This document shows, one piece after another, positions 1-7,940 of a stretch of 64,000 nt of DNA. How positions within the stretch are numbered: position 1 is the stretch's first letter; each line of letters opens with the position of its first letter. Source of the DNA: Kordia sp. TARA_039_SRF (GTDB lineage: Bacteria > Bacteroidota > Bacteroidia > Flavobacteriales > Flavobacteriaceae). The notes under the pieces are model-generated. The model was not told where the DNA came from. It made no database searches and saw only the letters and a list, made by a program, of their open reading frames with translations. Made by a program: the position numbers and the translations under genes. Location of the stretch: contig SMNH02000008.1 in the NCBI GenBank assembly GCA_006383075.2, forward strand, positions 1-64,000, given 5' to 3'.

Positions 1-197
1 AAACCACATTGTGTATGTGTTGGTTTTGTTTTACTTTTATAAAAAATAACAAGACGTTTGTCTAAAATTAGCTCCTGTGATTTACCACATTTAGTATAAA
101 AAACAGGAATTCCTGTTATACATACATTGGACACAATGTACAAACAACTCTGCGAAAGAATTTAAATTTCGTAAATTAATTAAAATTTAAGAACTTA
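1..197. promoter_or_regulatory. Leader of the restriction-modification remnant, with inverted repeats
   Basis: This AT-rich stretch precedes the endonuclease and contains no gene I can support. It holds a perfect 16-base palindrome, AACAGGAATTCCTGTT, at 102-117. It also holds a 9-base inverted repeat, ACATTGTGT at 6-14 and ACACAATGT at 131-139. Palindromes upstream of restriction genes are often control sites, but no controller gene is visible here, so that role is inference. The left edge of the acquired segment may lie outside the window. Confidence 0.4.
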
Positions 198-989
198 TTG
201 AAATTATATAAATTGAACAAAAAAGAACTTGTAGATTACTGCAAATCTCTAGGAATTGAGACAAAAGGAAAAACCAGAAACACTTTAATGGAGGAGGCAG
301 AAACATATGGCAATCAACAAATCCTACAAGCGAAAAAGGATGGAACAGACTATGAGTTACTATATTCAAAAATTGAAGAACTTTCCAATAGATATGCTGA
401 AACTCTAAACGGAAAAATAGAGGACAGAAAAGAAGAAATGCTTGAAGATGATAATTCACATTATCTAATTTATAGAGTATTAGGAATTTCTAATGAGAGA
501 GGTCAATTAATCGATGTTTACCAAAATACAGGTCGATTTCTCTACAAATATGCAGGCTCTTTTTTGGAGGAAGCAACCGTCCTCTGTTTCAAATTTAACA
601 ACTTAAAAGGTAAAAGAACACTTGTAGATAATACAGTAGGTTCAAAACCTAAAACATTTGAAATTGACTTTTTGGATGGTAACAACGCTATTGAAATCAA
701 ATGGCGAGATGCAACAACAGATGGAGACCATATAACAAAGGAGCATACAAGAGTTGAGTGTATAACTAGCTATGGTTATAAACCAATTCGAGTTATGTTT
801 TACTATCCTCAAAGGAAACAAGCAATAAAAATTCAAAAAATACTTGCTACTTACTATAAAGGTGTAAAAGGAGAATATTATGGTGGAGATGAAGCTTGGA
901 ATTTTGTCAAAAAATATACTGGATATGACTTATTAGAAATTCTAACTTCTATCGCAGATAAAAAAACTAGTGCTGATGGAAGTAAATAA
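198..989 (+). CDS. Type II restriction endonuclease, ApaLI-like
   Basis: Predicted 263-residue DNA-cleaving enzyme. The N-terminus (about residues 5-36) looks like a SAP/HeH-type DNA-binding helix pair (KELVDYCKSLGI, TKGKTRNTLMEEAE). The centre carries a PD-(D/E)xK-like core: E156-I-D157, then E166-I-K168, followed by WRDATTDGDHITKEH, which I associate with the ApaLI family (that enzyme recognises GTGCAC). I chose the TTG at 198 because an in-frame stop lies at 177 and the next ATG (288) would remove the N-terminal motif. The last 20 bases overlap the methyltransferase frame, as in many restriction-modification pairs. It appears intact, with no frameshift. The family call comes from memory of the motif; specificity and activity are unknown. 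Confidence 0.6.
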   Translation: MKLYKLNKKELVDYCKSLGIETKGKTRNTLMEEAETYGNQQILQAKKDGTDYELLYSKIEELSNRYAETLNGKIEDRKEEMLEDDNSHYLIYRVLGISNERGQLIDVYQNTGRFLYKYAGSFLEEATVLCFKFNNLKGKRTLVDNTVGSKPKTFEIDFLDGNNAIEIKWRDATTDGDHITKEHTRVECITSYGYKPIRVMFYYPQRKQAIKIQKILATYYKGVKGEYYGGDEAWNFVKKYTGYDLLEILTSIADKKTSADGSK

Positions 990-1521
990 AATATATCAAG
1001 GAAATTGTATTGATAAATTGACAGAATTAAAATCTAACTCTGTTGACTTAATATATTTTGACCCACCTTTTTTCACTCAAAAAAAACATTCATTAGTAAC
1101 TAGAGATGAAACAAAAAAATACGAATTTAGTGATAGTTGGGATTCATTAGATGACTACCTTGATTTAATTGAGGCTTGTTTAAAGGAATGTAAAAGAGTT
1201 TTAAAAGAAACAGGTAGTGTTTTTCTTCATTGTGACAAAGTTGCCTCTCATTACATCAGAGTAACACTTGATAAAGTTTTTGGTATGAAAAACTTCCAAA
1301 GTGAAATTATTTGGAGCTACAAAAGATGGTCTAATTCAAAAAAAGGTCTTTTAAACTCACATCAGAATATATATTTCTATTCAAAAAGCAAACACTTTAA
1401 ATTCAATCAATACTATACAAATTACGCTGCTACAACAAATATTGACCAAATCTTACAAGACAGAAAAAAAACAAATAACAAAAAACAAACAACAAACAAC
1501 CAAAAACAATACCTTCGCAAC
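970..1521 (+). pseudogene. Truncated DNA methyltransferase (beta-class order), 3' end lost
   Basis: N-terminal part of a site-specific DNA methyltransferase, starting at GTG 970 or more likely ATG 976. Catalytic motif IV, DPPF, is at residues 29-32 counted from the ATG, followed by GSVFLHCD, the EIIWSYKRW segment and NSHQNIYFYSKS, all usual in this permuted class. Similarity stops after ILQDRKK, near base 1470. The target-recognition region and the C-terminal TQKP and SAM-binding FxGxG motifs are missing. A poly-Asn/Lys/Gln stretch of 17 codons then leads in frame to the next gene's ATG. The fragment cannot be expected to bind SAM. It is more AT-rich than the DNA after 1522, consistent with an acquired module cut by a deletion or insertion. 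Confidence 0.8.
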
Positions 1522-3078
1522 ATGATTAAAGAAATCCAATTGCGCGTTACACTGGAGGAAGAAACGCAGGACGATATTTTGTTGCAAAAAGCAGTGAAAA
1601 AACTGCGTTTGAGTAGGGAAGAAGTGAGCGGTATCAAAGTATTGCGAAAGTCCATCGATGCTCGGAATCCGTTGATTGTGTTCAACTATAAAGTCGCGGT
1701 GTATATTGGCGAAACGGTTCCCGAAACGAGCGACTACCAATTTGATTACAAAGATGTATCAAACGCAAAGGAAATTCACATTGTCGGTTTTGGTCCTGCA
1801 GGTATGTATGCCGCGTTGCGTTGTATTGAATTGGGTTTCAAACCTGTGGTGTTAGAACGCGGAAAAAAAGTGCAAGAACGTCGTCGCGATTTGCGTGCTA
1901 TCAACCAAGAGCATTTTGTCAACGAAGATTCCAATTATTGCTTTGGCGAAGGCGGCGCAGGAACCTATTCAGATGGAAAACTATATACTCGAAGTCTGAA
2001 ACGCGGTGATGTTCGTCGTATCTTTGAAAATTTAGTCTATCATGGTGCTACTGAACAAATTCTGATTGATGCGCATCCACATATTGGAACGAATAAATTG
2101 CCAAAAATTGTGCAAAACATTCGCGAAACCATCATCAACTACGGTGGCGAAGTTCATTTTGAAGCACGCGTGACCGATTTCATCATCAAAAACAATGCAA
2201 TACAAGCGATACAACTGCAAGACGGACGCGAACTAACGGCAACACGTGTCATTTTAGCAACAGGGCATTCTGCGCGAGATATTTTTGAATTGCTACACAA
2301 AAAAGAAATTGCACTGCTAGCCAAATCGTTTGCGATGGGCGTTCGTGTGGAACATCCACAGGAAATTATTGATAATATTCAATACCATTGCACAGGCGAA
2401 CGTCACGAATTGTTGCCTGCTGCTGCCTACAGTTTGGTGCATCAGGTGCGCGATAGAGGTGTGTATTCGTTTTGTATGTGTCCTGGCGGATTCATCGTTC
2501 CCGCTGCGACGGCAAATGGAGAAGTAGTGGTCAATGGCATGTCTCCTTCGCGACGTAATAATAAATTTGCCAATTCGGGAATTGTGGTGGAAATCAACGC
2601 AGAAAAAGATTTACACAAATACGAACATTTCGGCGTATTAAAAGGCTTGGAATTTCAAAAAGACTTGGAGCGATTGGCGTTTACGGCTGGCGGAAGAAGT
2701 CAAGTAGCACCAGCACAACGATTGACCGATTTCGTGGAAGGAAAATTGTCCAACGACTTAAATCCGACATCGTATCAACCTGGTTTGCAATCGTCTCCGT
2801 TACATTCGTTATTGCCAAAAACCATTGGTGGACGTTTGCGTAAAGGATTTGCAGCCTTTGGCGAAAAAATGAACGGTTATTATACCCATCAGGCGAATAT
2901 TGTCGGTGTGGAATCACGGACGTCTTCACCTGTCAATATTCCAAGAAAAGAAAACTTAGAGCATCCACAAATAAACGGTTTATTTCCGTGTGGTGAAGGT
3001 GGTGGTTATGCGGGTGGAATCGTTTCTGCAGCCATGGATGGAGAACGTTGTGCAGAAGCGGCGATTGTTGGATTGTAG
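1522..3078 (+). CDS. FAD-dependent dehydrogenase (COG2509-like)
   Basis: A 518-residue flavoprotein. An N-terminal domain of about 80 residues (LRVTLEEETQDD onward) precedes a Rossmann dinucleotide-binding site, GFGPAG, at residues 89-94, with the ribose-binding Glu at LERG (about 112). Further family motifs are FGEGGAGTYSDGKL, VRVEHPQ and the C-terminal PCGEGGGYAGGI FAD segment. The substrate is unknown. I chose ATG 1522 because the usual family N-terminus starts there, although the frame is open upstream into the truncated methyltransferase and a 702-residue fusion could be made from GTG 970. Base composition changes sharply at the start. Its native promoter may have been replaced by the junction. 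Confidence 0.85.
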   Translation: MIKEIQLRVTLEEETQDDILLQKAVKKLRLSREEVSGIKVLRKSIDARNPLIVFNYKVAVYIGETVPETSDYQFDYKDVSNAKEIHIVGFGPAGMYAALRCIELGFKPVVLERGKKVQERRRDLRAINQEHFVNEDSNYCFGEGGAGTYSDGKLYTRSLKRGDVRRIFENLVYHGATEQILIDAHPHIGTNKLPKIVQNIRETIINYGGEVHFEARVTDFIIKNNAIQAIQLQDGRELTATRVILATGHSARDIFELLHKKEIALLAKSFAMGVRVEHPQEIIDNIQYHCTGERHELLPAAAYSLVHQVRDRGVYSFCMCPGGFIVPAATANGEVVVNGMSPSRRNNKFANSGIVVEINAEKDLHKYEHFGVLKGLEFQKDLERLAFTAGGRSQVAPAQRLTDFVEGKLSNDLNPTSYQPGLQSSPLHSLLPKTIGGRLRKGFAAFGEKMNGYYTHQANIVGVESRTSSPVNIPRKENLEHPQINGLFPCGEGGGYAGGIVSAAMDGERCAEAAIVGL

Positions 3079-3408
3079 TTTTAGACGAAAACAGCAATAG
3101 TACCCTTGTTGATATGGGGTAATCCCATGCATTATGCTTTTAAACCATTACATAACTCCTTGCAAGAAGTAAATTACTATTTTTAAGGGTTACATTCATG
3201 TTTATAGTAAATACATTAATGTTTAAAAATGCTTATGTAACGCTTTTTAACGTCAAAATACTGCTTACAAATAGTAAATCAACACTTATAAATATTAAAA
3301 AAGGAATTAAAAACAATTGCGTTCGGCTTTTATTGTGAAGAAAAACAATTGTAAGTGTTAAAATATTCAGTTATCTTGTTGACAGAAAATTAAATTAAAA
3401 TTCCGATT
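3079..3408. other. Intergenic spacer with short inverted repeats
   Basis: No gene seen in 330 bases. A small hairpin (ATGGG-CCCAT) is at 3114-3128 and a distant inverted pair GTTACAT/ATGTAAC at about 3187-3193 and 3235-3241. The last 50 bases presumably contain the promoter of the secreted protein at 3409, but no convincing TAnnTTTG box was found. Confidence 0.4.
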
Positions 3409-3834
3409 ATGAAAATTTTGAAAAAACTCTCGTTTGCGTTGGTAGCACTGATGCTTTTATTCTCTTTTACAGCTCCTGGTGGTGACCACGTTGGAAAATG
3501 GAAAGGAAAAGATAAAGGAGATATTGGTTTTTTAACCTTATCAAGTGATGGTTATGCTACTTTTGAATTCAATGGGCAAACGATGGGTGGTAAATCGTAC
3601 AATCATCAAGGTACCACAGCTTCTATGAAATATACGGTAAACAACGGAATGAGTCCTGCGGGAATCGATTTTATCATCGTAGAAAAAGCTTCAAAAAAAG
3701 AATTAGGTCGTTTAAAAGGCATCATTAAAATGAAATCGAGAAACGAAATGCAAATGGCATTGACGTTTGGCGGCGGCTACGGCAGACCCAAAGATTTCTC
3801 CACTGATGCTATCGTTTTTAATCGCGTCAGATAG
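3409..3834 (+). CDS. Small secreted protein, unknown function
   Basis: A 141-residue protein with a clear signal peptide (MKILKK, then a hydrophobic segment to about residue 22, FSFTAPG). The mature part is short and probably beta-rich, with HVGKWKGKDKGDIGFLTLSSDG near its start. That opening resembles the first strands of lipocalin-like or DUF-type lipid-binding folds in Bacteroidota, but I do not recognise the family firmly. There are no cysteines in the mature part. It stands alone and is followed by its own terminator. Probably periplasmic or extracellular. Confidence 0.7.
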   Translation: MKILKKLSFALVALMLLFSFTAPGGDHVGKWKGKDKGDIGFLTLSSDGYATFEFNGQTMGGKSYNHQGTTASMKYTVNNGMSPAGIDFIIVEKASKKELGRLKGIIKMKSRNEMQMALTFGGGYGRPKDFSTDAIVFNRVR

Positions 3835-3862
3835 CTAGAAAAAATTATAATACATTACAAAG

Positions 3863-3890
3863 CCTTGTCAATTTTGATGAGGTTTTTTTG
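3863..3890 (+). terminator. Rho-independent terminator
   Basis: Stem CCTTGTCA (3864-3871) pairs with TGATGAGG (3876-3883), allowing two G-U pairs, with loop ATTT and a following run of seven T. It lies 29 bases after the stop of the secreted protein gene. Confidence 0.75.
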
Positions 3891-4003
3891 TGTTTAATTT
3901 TCAATGCTAAATGTTGGATGTTGAATTGTTTTGGCTGAATTATAAATGAACAAATTAAATACCATTGGTACATTTTTAAATTTTCAAATTGACACATTAA
4001 AAC

Positions 4004-4081
4004 CGTCACTTCGAGTGGATTTGCTGCTCATTGAGCCTGTCGAAATGAAGCAAATTTGTATCGAGAAGTGCTTTGAAACTC
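4004..4081. repeat. Dispersed palindromic repeat, family A copy 1
   Basis: Starts with GTCACTTCGAGTGGA (4005-4019) and ends with TATCGAGAAGTGCTTTGAAAC, the same blocks found in order at 12207-12258. An inner block, GAGCCTGTCGAAATGAAG, separates them. The closing inverted half present in the 12.2 kb copy is missing here. Confidence 0.6.
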
Positions 4082-4223
4082 AAAATTTCTAAACCGTAAA
4101 GCAACAACTTAAAACCATCTTTGAATCCTTTAATTATTTAATCTTTCAATCAAAAATAGATTCCTGCCTCCGCAGGAATGACATGTTCTTTCCAAAATAA
4201 AAATGCAGAATGCATTAAAAAAA

Positions 4224-4312
4224 GTCTAAAAATCTAACAGCAAAGCAGTCTAAAACTCTAAAAGCGATAGCGGTCTAGATTCTAAAAGCGATAGTAGTCT
4301 AAAAATCTAGCA
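4224..4312. repeat. Tandem repeat, four units of 24-25 bases
   Basis: Units beginning GTCTAAAA or GTCTAGAT start at 4224, 4248, 4273 and 4297. Each continues with a TCTAA/TCTAG block and then an AGC(G/A)A(T/A)AG block. The units are diverged from one another. The array abuts the stop codon of the TIGR02757 gene on the minus strand. Confidence 0.65.
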
Positions 4313-5074
4313 TCAAAACTTTTCAAAAACACCTAATCCAAACAATGCAAAATCATACTTTACCGGATCGATAGCATCTAGTTTTCGCAAGTTGGTATCG
4401 AGTTCTAGCAAGGCTTTGGCGTCGTTTTGTTTGCGTTTTAACAAGCCTAATTTACGTGCCACGTTTCCAGAGTGCACGTCTAACGGACAGGATAATTGTG
4501 CAGGAGAAATTGATTTCCAAATACCAAAATCGACGCCTGCGTTATCGTTGCGCACCATCCAACGGAGAAACATATTGATGCGTTTTGCCGCACTTCCTTT
4601 TTTTGGGTCAGAAACATGTTTTCGCGTACGTTCAGGATGCGGAATACTAAAAAAAACTTCTTTAAAATGTGAAATGCTTTCTTGCAGATTTTCTGTGTTA
4701 GCATTCGCGAAAACTGCTTCCAATCCGCCGTGATTTTTATAAATATTTTGCAATGCTTTTACAAAGAAAACAAAGTCAGTTCCGTTAAATGTTCGATGTA
4801 CAAACGATTGCAAGTTTTCCAAGTCTTCTTTGGTATGATTTATGATAAAATCGTAAGGAGAATTACCGAGTAATTCCATCATCTTTTTGGCATTATTGTT
4901 AATCATTTTTCGATTGCCCCACGCAATGGTCGCCGTTAAAAAAGCAGCAATTTCAATGTCTTCTTTTTGGTGGAATTGATGAGGAATTTGAATCGGATCA
5001 CTTTCTACGAATTTGGGTTGATTGTATTCCACCACTTTTTCGTCTAGAAAGGATTTCAGTTCGGCTTTATTCAT
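4313..5074 (-). CDS. TIGR02757 (DUF2400) family protein
   Basis: A 253-residue cytoplasmic protein recognised as the TIGR02757 family common in Bacteroidota. Motifs seen include FLTATIAWGNRKMI, the TFNGTDF segment, HVSDPKKGSAAKR, NMFLRWMVRND, and LDVHSGNVARKLGLL followed by FGLGVFEKF at the C-terminus. The helical make-up and the late LDVH and DFALFG-like segments resemble HhH-GPD-type DNA glycosylases, so a nucleic-acid role is possible, but no function is established as far as I know. There is no signal peptide. It is divergent from the gene at 5137. Confidence 0.85.
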   Translation of the reverse strand: MNKAELKSFLDEKVVEYNQPKFVESDPIQIPHQFHQKEDIEIAAFLTATIAWGNRKMINNNAKKMMELLGNSPYDFIINHTKEDLENLQSFVHRTFNGTDFVFFVKALQNIYKNHGGLEAVFANANTENLQESISHFKEVFFSIPHPERTRKHVSDPKKGSAAKRINMFLRWMVRNDNAGVDFGIWKSISPAQLSCPLDVHSGNVARKLGLLKRKQNDAKALLELDTNLRKLDAIDPVKYDFALFGLGVFEKF

Positions 5075-5136
5075 AAGATTTCAGAATCTTTTGGCAAAAA
5101 TAATTATTTTTAATGACTCTCAATCAAACAACCACT

Positions 5137-6147
5137 ATGATAAAAAACTACGCTTTATTATATCTTTTTACAAGCCTTTTTTTCGTATCAACATCACACG
5201 CGCAATCCTTGGAAGGATTTGTGTTTGATAAACAAACCAAAGAACCTTTATACGGTGTTTCTGTATATTTTGACGGTACAACGATTGGAACTTCCACTAA
5301 TGAAGAAGGTAAGTTTTCTATCAACTATCAGGCTTCTACCAAATCGCCTTTAGTAGTCAGTTTTATCGGTTATGAAACCTTGTTGTTTGATGTGCGAAAG
5401 TTGGAAAATGGCGCAAAAATTTATTTAAAATTAAAGCCGCAGGCACTCGGAACAGTGTATTTGGAAAACGATCCGTGGTCACGGGCAAAAAAGTTGGCGA
5501 TTTTTAAACGTGAATTTATTGGCACTTCAGTAGAACCGTTTCAGTGTCGCATCCTAAATTTAGATGATATCAAACTGACCTACAATCCTGCGACACAGAA
5601 GCTTAATGCATACTCAGAAAAACCTATCATGATTAAAAATAAATATTTAGGTTATATAGTTTCGTACACGATGGAAGAGTTTGAAGCTGATTTGCGTTTG
5701 ACTAACACAGGACTTGTATTGACGCGCAGTGTGTACATTGAAGGTGCTACATTTTACGAAGAACTCCATAAAAAAGTCCGCAGAAGACATCAAAAAACCA
5801 GAAAAAAAGAATTTGGGCAATCGGTGTTGTATTTCATGCGCTCATTGGCAAAAAAACAATTGACAGAAAACGGTTTTCAAATCTTTCACAAAGGATTTAT
5901 TGTGCCGCCGTATAAGTATTTTAACATCAAGCCGATGGGCGACGATACACATGTTACATTAAAGGCAGATAAACTTGTTATTGTTTACAATCGGTTTGAA
6001 AAATCGTTTATGACCATTTTAGACAAGCAAAAAGATTTTGTCATCAACAAATACGGAAATTATTCGCCTCCAAGAAGAATTTCCTTTGGAGGCGTGTTAG
6101 GAGACAAACGCATTGCAAACACGCTGCCGTTGAATTATGGGTTATAA
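5137..6147 (+). CDS. Carboxypeptidase-regulatory-like domain surface protein
   Basis: A 336-residue exported protein. Start ATG 5137 is preferred over 5113 because it opens directly into a signal peptide (MIKNYALLYLF to SHAQ). Residues about 17-105 form a CarboxypepD_reg-like beta-sandwich (LEGFVFDKQTKEPLYGVSV, FIGYETLLF), the module found at the N-terminus of TonB receptors and in stand-alone surface proteins. The remaining 230 residues are basic and of unknown fold, with a charged stretch KKVRRRHQKTRKKEF. It has no barrel-like repeats. Probably in the periplasm or on the outer membrane; the role is unknown. Confidence 0.7.
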   Translation: MIKNYALLYLFTSLFFVSTSHAQSLEGFVFDKQTKEPLYGVSVYFDGTTIGTSTNEEGKFSINYQASTKSPLVVSFIGYETLLFDVRKLENGAKIYLKLKPQALGTVYLENDPWSRAKKLAIFKREFIGTSVEPFQCRILNLDDIKLTYNPATQKLNAYSEKPIMIKNKYLGYIVSYTMEEFEADLRLTNTGLVLTRSVYIEGATFYEELHKKVRRRHQKTRKKEFGQSVLYFMRSLAKKQLTENGFQIFHKGFIVPPYKYFNIKPMGDDTHVTLKADKLVIVYNRFEKSFMTILDKQKDFVINKYGNYSPPRRISFGGVLGDKRIANTLPLNYGL

Positions 6148-6164
6148 ATTTTATATTTAAAGGC

Positions 6165-6192
6165 TTGAAGTAAGTTTTATTTTCTAACTTTG
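6165..6192 (+). promoter_or_regulatory. Bacteroidota-type promoter of the peptide gene
   Basis: TTG at 6165-6167, a 17-base spacer, and TAACTTTG at 6185-6192, a full match to TAnnTTTG. It ends 18 bases before ATG 6211, inside the 63-base gap after the preceding gene, so it should drive the peptide gene and the thioredoxin lipoprotein behind it. Confidence 0.7.
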
Positions 6193-6210
6193 TAAGAAAA
6201 TAAATTAATT

Positions 6211-6471
6211 ATGTTAAAAAGTATCTTATTATTAAAAGGAGTGTCCTTACTTAGTAAAAAACAACAAGGAAATATTATAGCTGGTTCTAATATTTGTAGA
6301 ATCACAATAATTTATCCAGATGGAGGAAGAGATAGTGTAAATGTTTATATTTCAGGTTCATCTGGTCAAGAAATTTCTCAAGGAGCTAATAATTTTTGTT
6401 TGAGTGAAATTTATAATGAAGGAGTTTCAAGGTGTTTTTATGATTGTGAATATGATGGTTTTGGACAATAA
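6211..6471 (+). CDS. Small Cys-containing peptide with leader-like N-terminus
   Basis: An 86-residue peptide. The N-terminus (LLLKGVSLLSKKQQGNIIAG) matches the general form of Bacteroidota peptide leaders that end in a GG-like cleavage site (LSKKxQ-x(3-5)-GG), here with AG at residues 24-25. The remaining 61 residues are polar and contain four cysteines (C29, C63, C75, C79), the last two as CFYDC. It has no ordinary signal peptide. It has its own consensus promoter and sits 8 bases upstream of a lipoprotein with a thioredoxin domain, so the cysteines may be redox partners. Precursor function is inference; I do not recognise the core. Confidence 0.6.
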   Translation: MLKSILLLKGVSLLSKKQQGNIIAGSNICRITIIYPDGGRDSVNVYISGSSGQEISQGANNFCLSEIYNEGVSRCFYDCEYDGFGQ

Positions 6472-6479
6472 CAATATTT

Positions 6480-7874
6480 ATGCGCGTATTTCGTAAAAAA
6501 AACAGAGGGCAATTTGTTTATCTGTTTTGTTTTTTAATCATTTTGTATGCTTGTCAAGAAAAAAAGGCAAGTAAAATTGCTCATGAAGTAACTAAAAATA
6601 ATACGAATATAACAACAGATTCTTTAACGATATCTATTTCTTTTAATGAGAAAGGCTTTACCGATTTAAATTTGATGGATGCGTATCTTCATTTTGTGGA
6701 GCTAGAATTTAATAACAAGAAACAAGAGGATACGATAATTACGCATAAGATTAAGAAAAAACATAACAATCAAGTTATTAGTTTTTTAGGATTTTCTATC
6801 ATAAATGGAGTTCCTAAAAAGCACAGGCATCATTATTTGATTCGAAAAGAAACTACTAATTTGTCTTTTAGGTATTACAAAGGAAATATTCTCTTAGAAG
6901 ATTCTCGAGAAGGCATTTTACTTGATTCACTTTTTGATACCTATTCAAAAATTTCTTTCTCCATAAAAAACTCAAAAAAGGACGATAAAAAATGGTTGCG
7001 CAAAACCTTGGATAGCCTAAAAAATGATTTTAAGAGAATTTATGCCATTAAAAAAGATACTGTTTTACAAACACTGAATGATTATCTTTACTTTGAAGAA
7101 CTTCAGCAGTTATATCCTTATGATAAGAAAATAGATTCCTTTGTTCAAAAAATCTCAAAGCCAATAGCAAGTAGAGCTTTGTCAAATCTATTATTTTATT
7201 ATGTAACGAATAGAATTGAACACTTTAATTATAAAAATCTTACAACAAAAAAATATTCAAAAGGTTACCTAAATGTGCTTGCAATTGGAATATTTAATTT
7301 TTTGCGGCATGAAAATAATGTAGGAAATCCTAAATATGATGCTGCCATTTCGTGGTTAAAAACTACAGATTTGTATAATAAAGAAGCTGACTTAGTTCGA
7401 AAACAAATAAATCCTTTAGACAATACAAAGTTTAAGCAAATGTTTGGAGAATTAGAGATGTTTACGAAAGATTTTAAAAAAGTAATTCTTTCAAAAGTTA
7501 TAAACAGTAACGAAGCAAATTATTTTTTAATAGATTTTTGGGCAACTTGGTGTAAACCTTGTATTGAAGGAATCAAATTAATGAATACTAAGAGTTTACC
7601 CGAAAATATAAAAGTTATAAGTCTCAGTATTGATAAAAATGAAAAGAGAGAAAAATGGAAGCAAACTACAACTAATTTAGACCAGAAAATCACATATTTG
7701 ATAGATGAAAATAATCCAAAAAACACAGATTTTTTAGAGCTCATAGGACTAACATCAATTCCAAGATATATTTTGATAGACAAAAATATGAATCTTATTG
7801 ATGAATACTTTTTACACCCAAATGAGTTTGATTTTTTTGAAAAATTAAATGATATTGAGAATGCTAAGTTTTAG
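6480..7874 (+). CDS. Lipoprotein with C-terminal TlpA-like thioredoxin domain
   Basis: A 464-residue protein. The N-terminus is a lipoprotein signal (YLFCFLIILYAC, lipobox Cys at about residue 25). Residues about 45-330 are an AT-rich, Lys-rich helical region without a known family. Residues about 335-460 form a TlpA/ResA-type thioredoxin fold with the redox motif WCKPC (C358, C361), followed by the cis-Pro segment TSIPRYILID. Such proteins reduce or shuffle disulfides in the periplasm. It is co-transcribed with the Cys-containing peptide 8 bases upstream. The high A+T content of both genes compared with flanking ones suggests an accessory unit. Confidence 0.85.
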   Translation: MRVFRKKNRGQFVYLFCFLIILYACQEKKASKIAHEVTKNNTNITTDSLTISISFNEKGFTDLNLMDAYLHFVELEFNNKKQEDTIITHKIKKKHNNQVISFLGFSIINGVPKKHRHHYLIRKETTNLSFRYYKGNILLEDSREGILLDSLFDTYSKISFSIKNSKKDDKKWLRKTLDSLKNDFKRIYAIKKDTVLQTLNDYLYFEELQQLYPYDKKIDSFVQKISKPIASRALSNLLFYYVTNRIEHFNYKNLTTKKYSKGYLNVLAIGIFNFLRHENNVGNPKYDAAISWLKTTDLYNKEADLVRKQINPLDNTKFKQMFGELEMFTKDFKKVILSKVINSNEANYFLIDFWATWCKPCIEGIKLMNTKSLPENIKVISLSIDKNEKREKWKQTTTNLDQKITYLIDENNPKNTDFLELIGLTSIPRYILIDKNMNLIDEYFLHPNEFDFFEKLNDIENAKF

Positions 7875-7899
7875 TAATTTTTCATTATTAAAACATCAA

Positions 7900-7931
7900 A
7901 ACAGTATCAACTAAAAATAGATAATACTGTT
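7900..7931. terminator. Possible bidirectional hairpin between converging genes
   Basis: AACAGTAT (7900-7907) pairs with ATACTGTT (7924-7931), with a 16-base loop. The following T-rich tract is weak, so this is only a candidate terminator for the converging genes on either side. Confidence 0.35.
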
Positions 7932-7940
7932 CTGATTTTA

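Larger units (their letters stand above)
3891..4312. other. Repeat-rich spacer between converging genes
   Basis: No gene seen. The spacer holds a family A dispersed repeat (about 4004-4081), a perfect hairpin TTCCTGC-CTCC-GCAGGAA (4161-4178) of the kind scattered through flavobacterial genomes, and a short tandem array (4224-4312). It lies between two converging transcripts, a usual place for such repeats. Confidence 0.6.

Noticed and set aside
3079-3408. tRNA or other structured RNA in the spacer
   Set aside because: No acceptor/T-arm pattern with a GTTCGAATC-like sequence was found here or in other spacers; only short hairpins.
4224-4312. CRISPR-like array
   Set aside because: Units are only 24-25 bases, follow directly without unique spacers, and are too diverged; no cas genes in the window.
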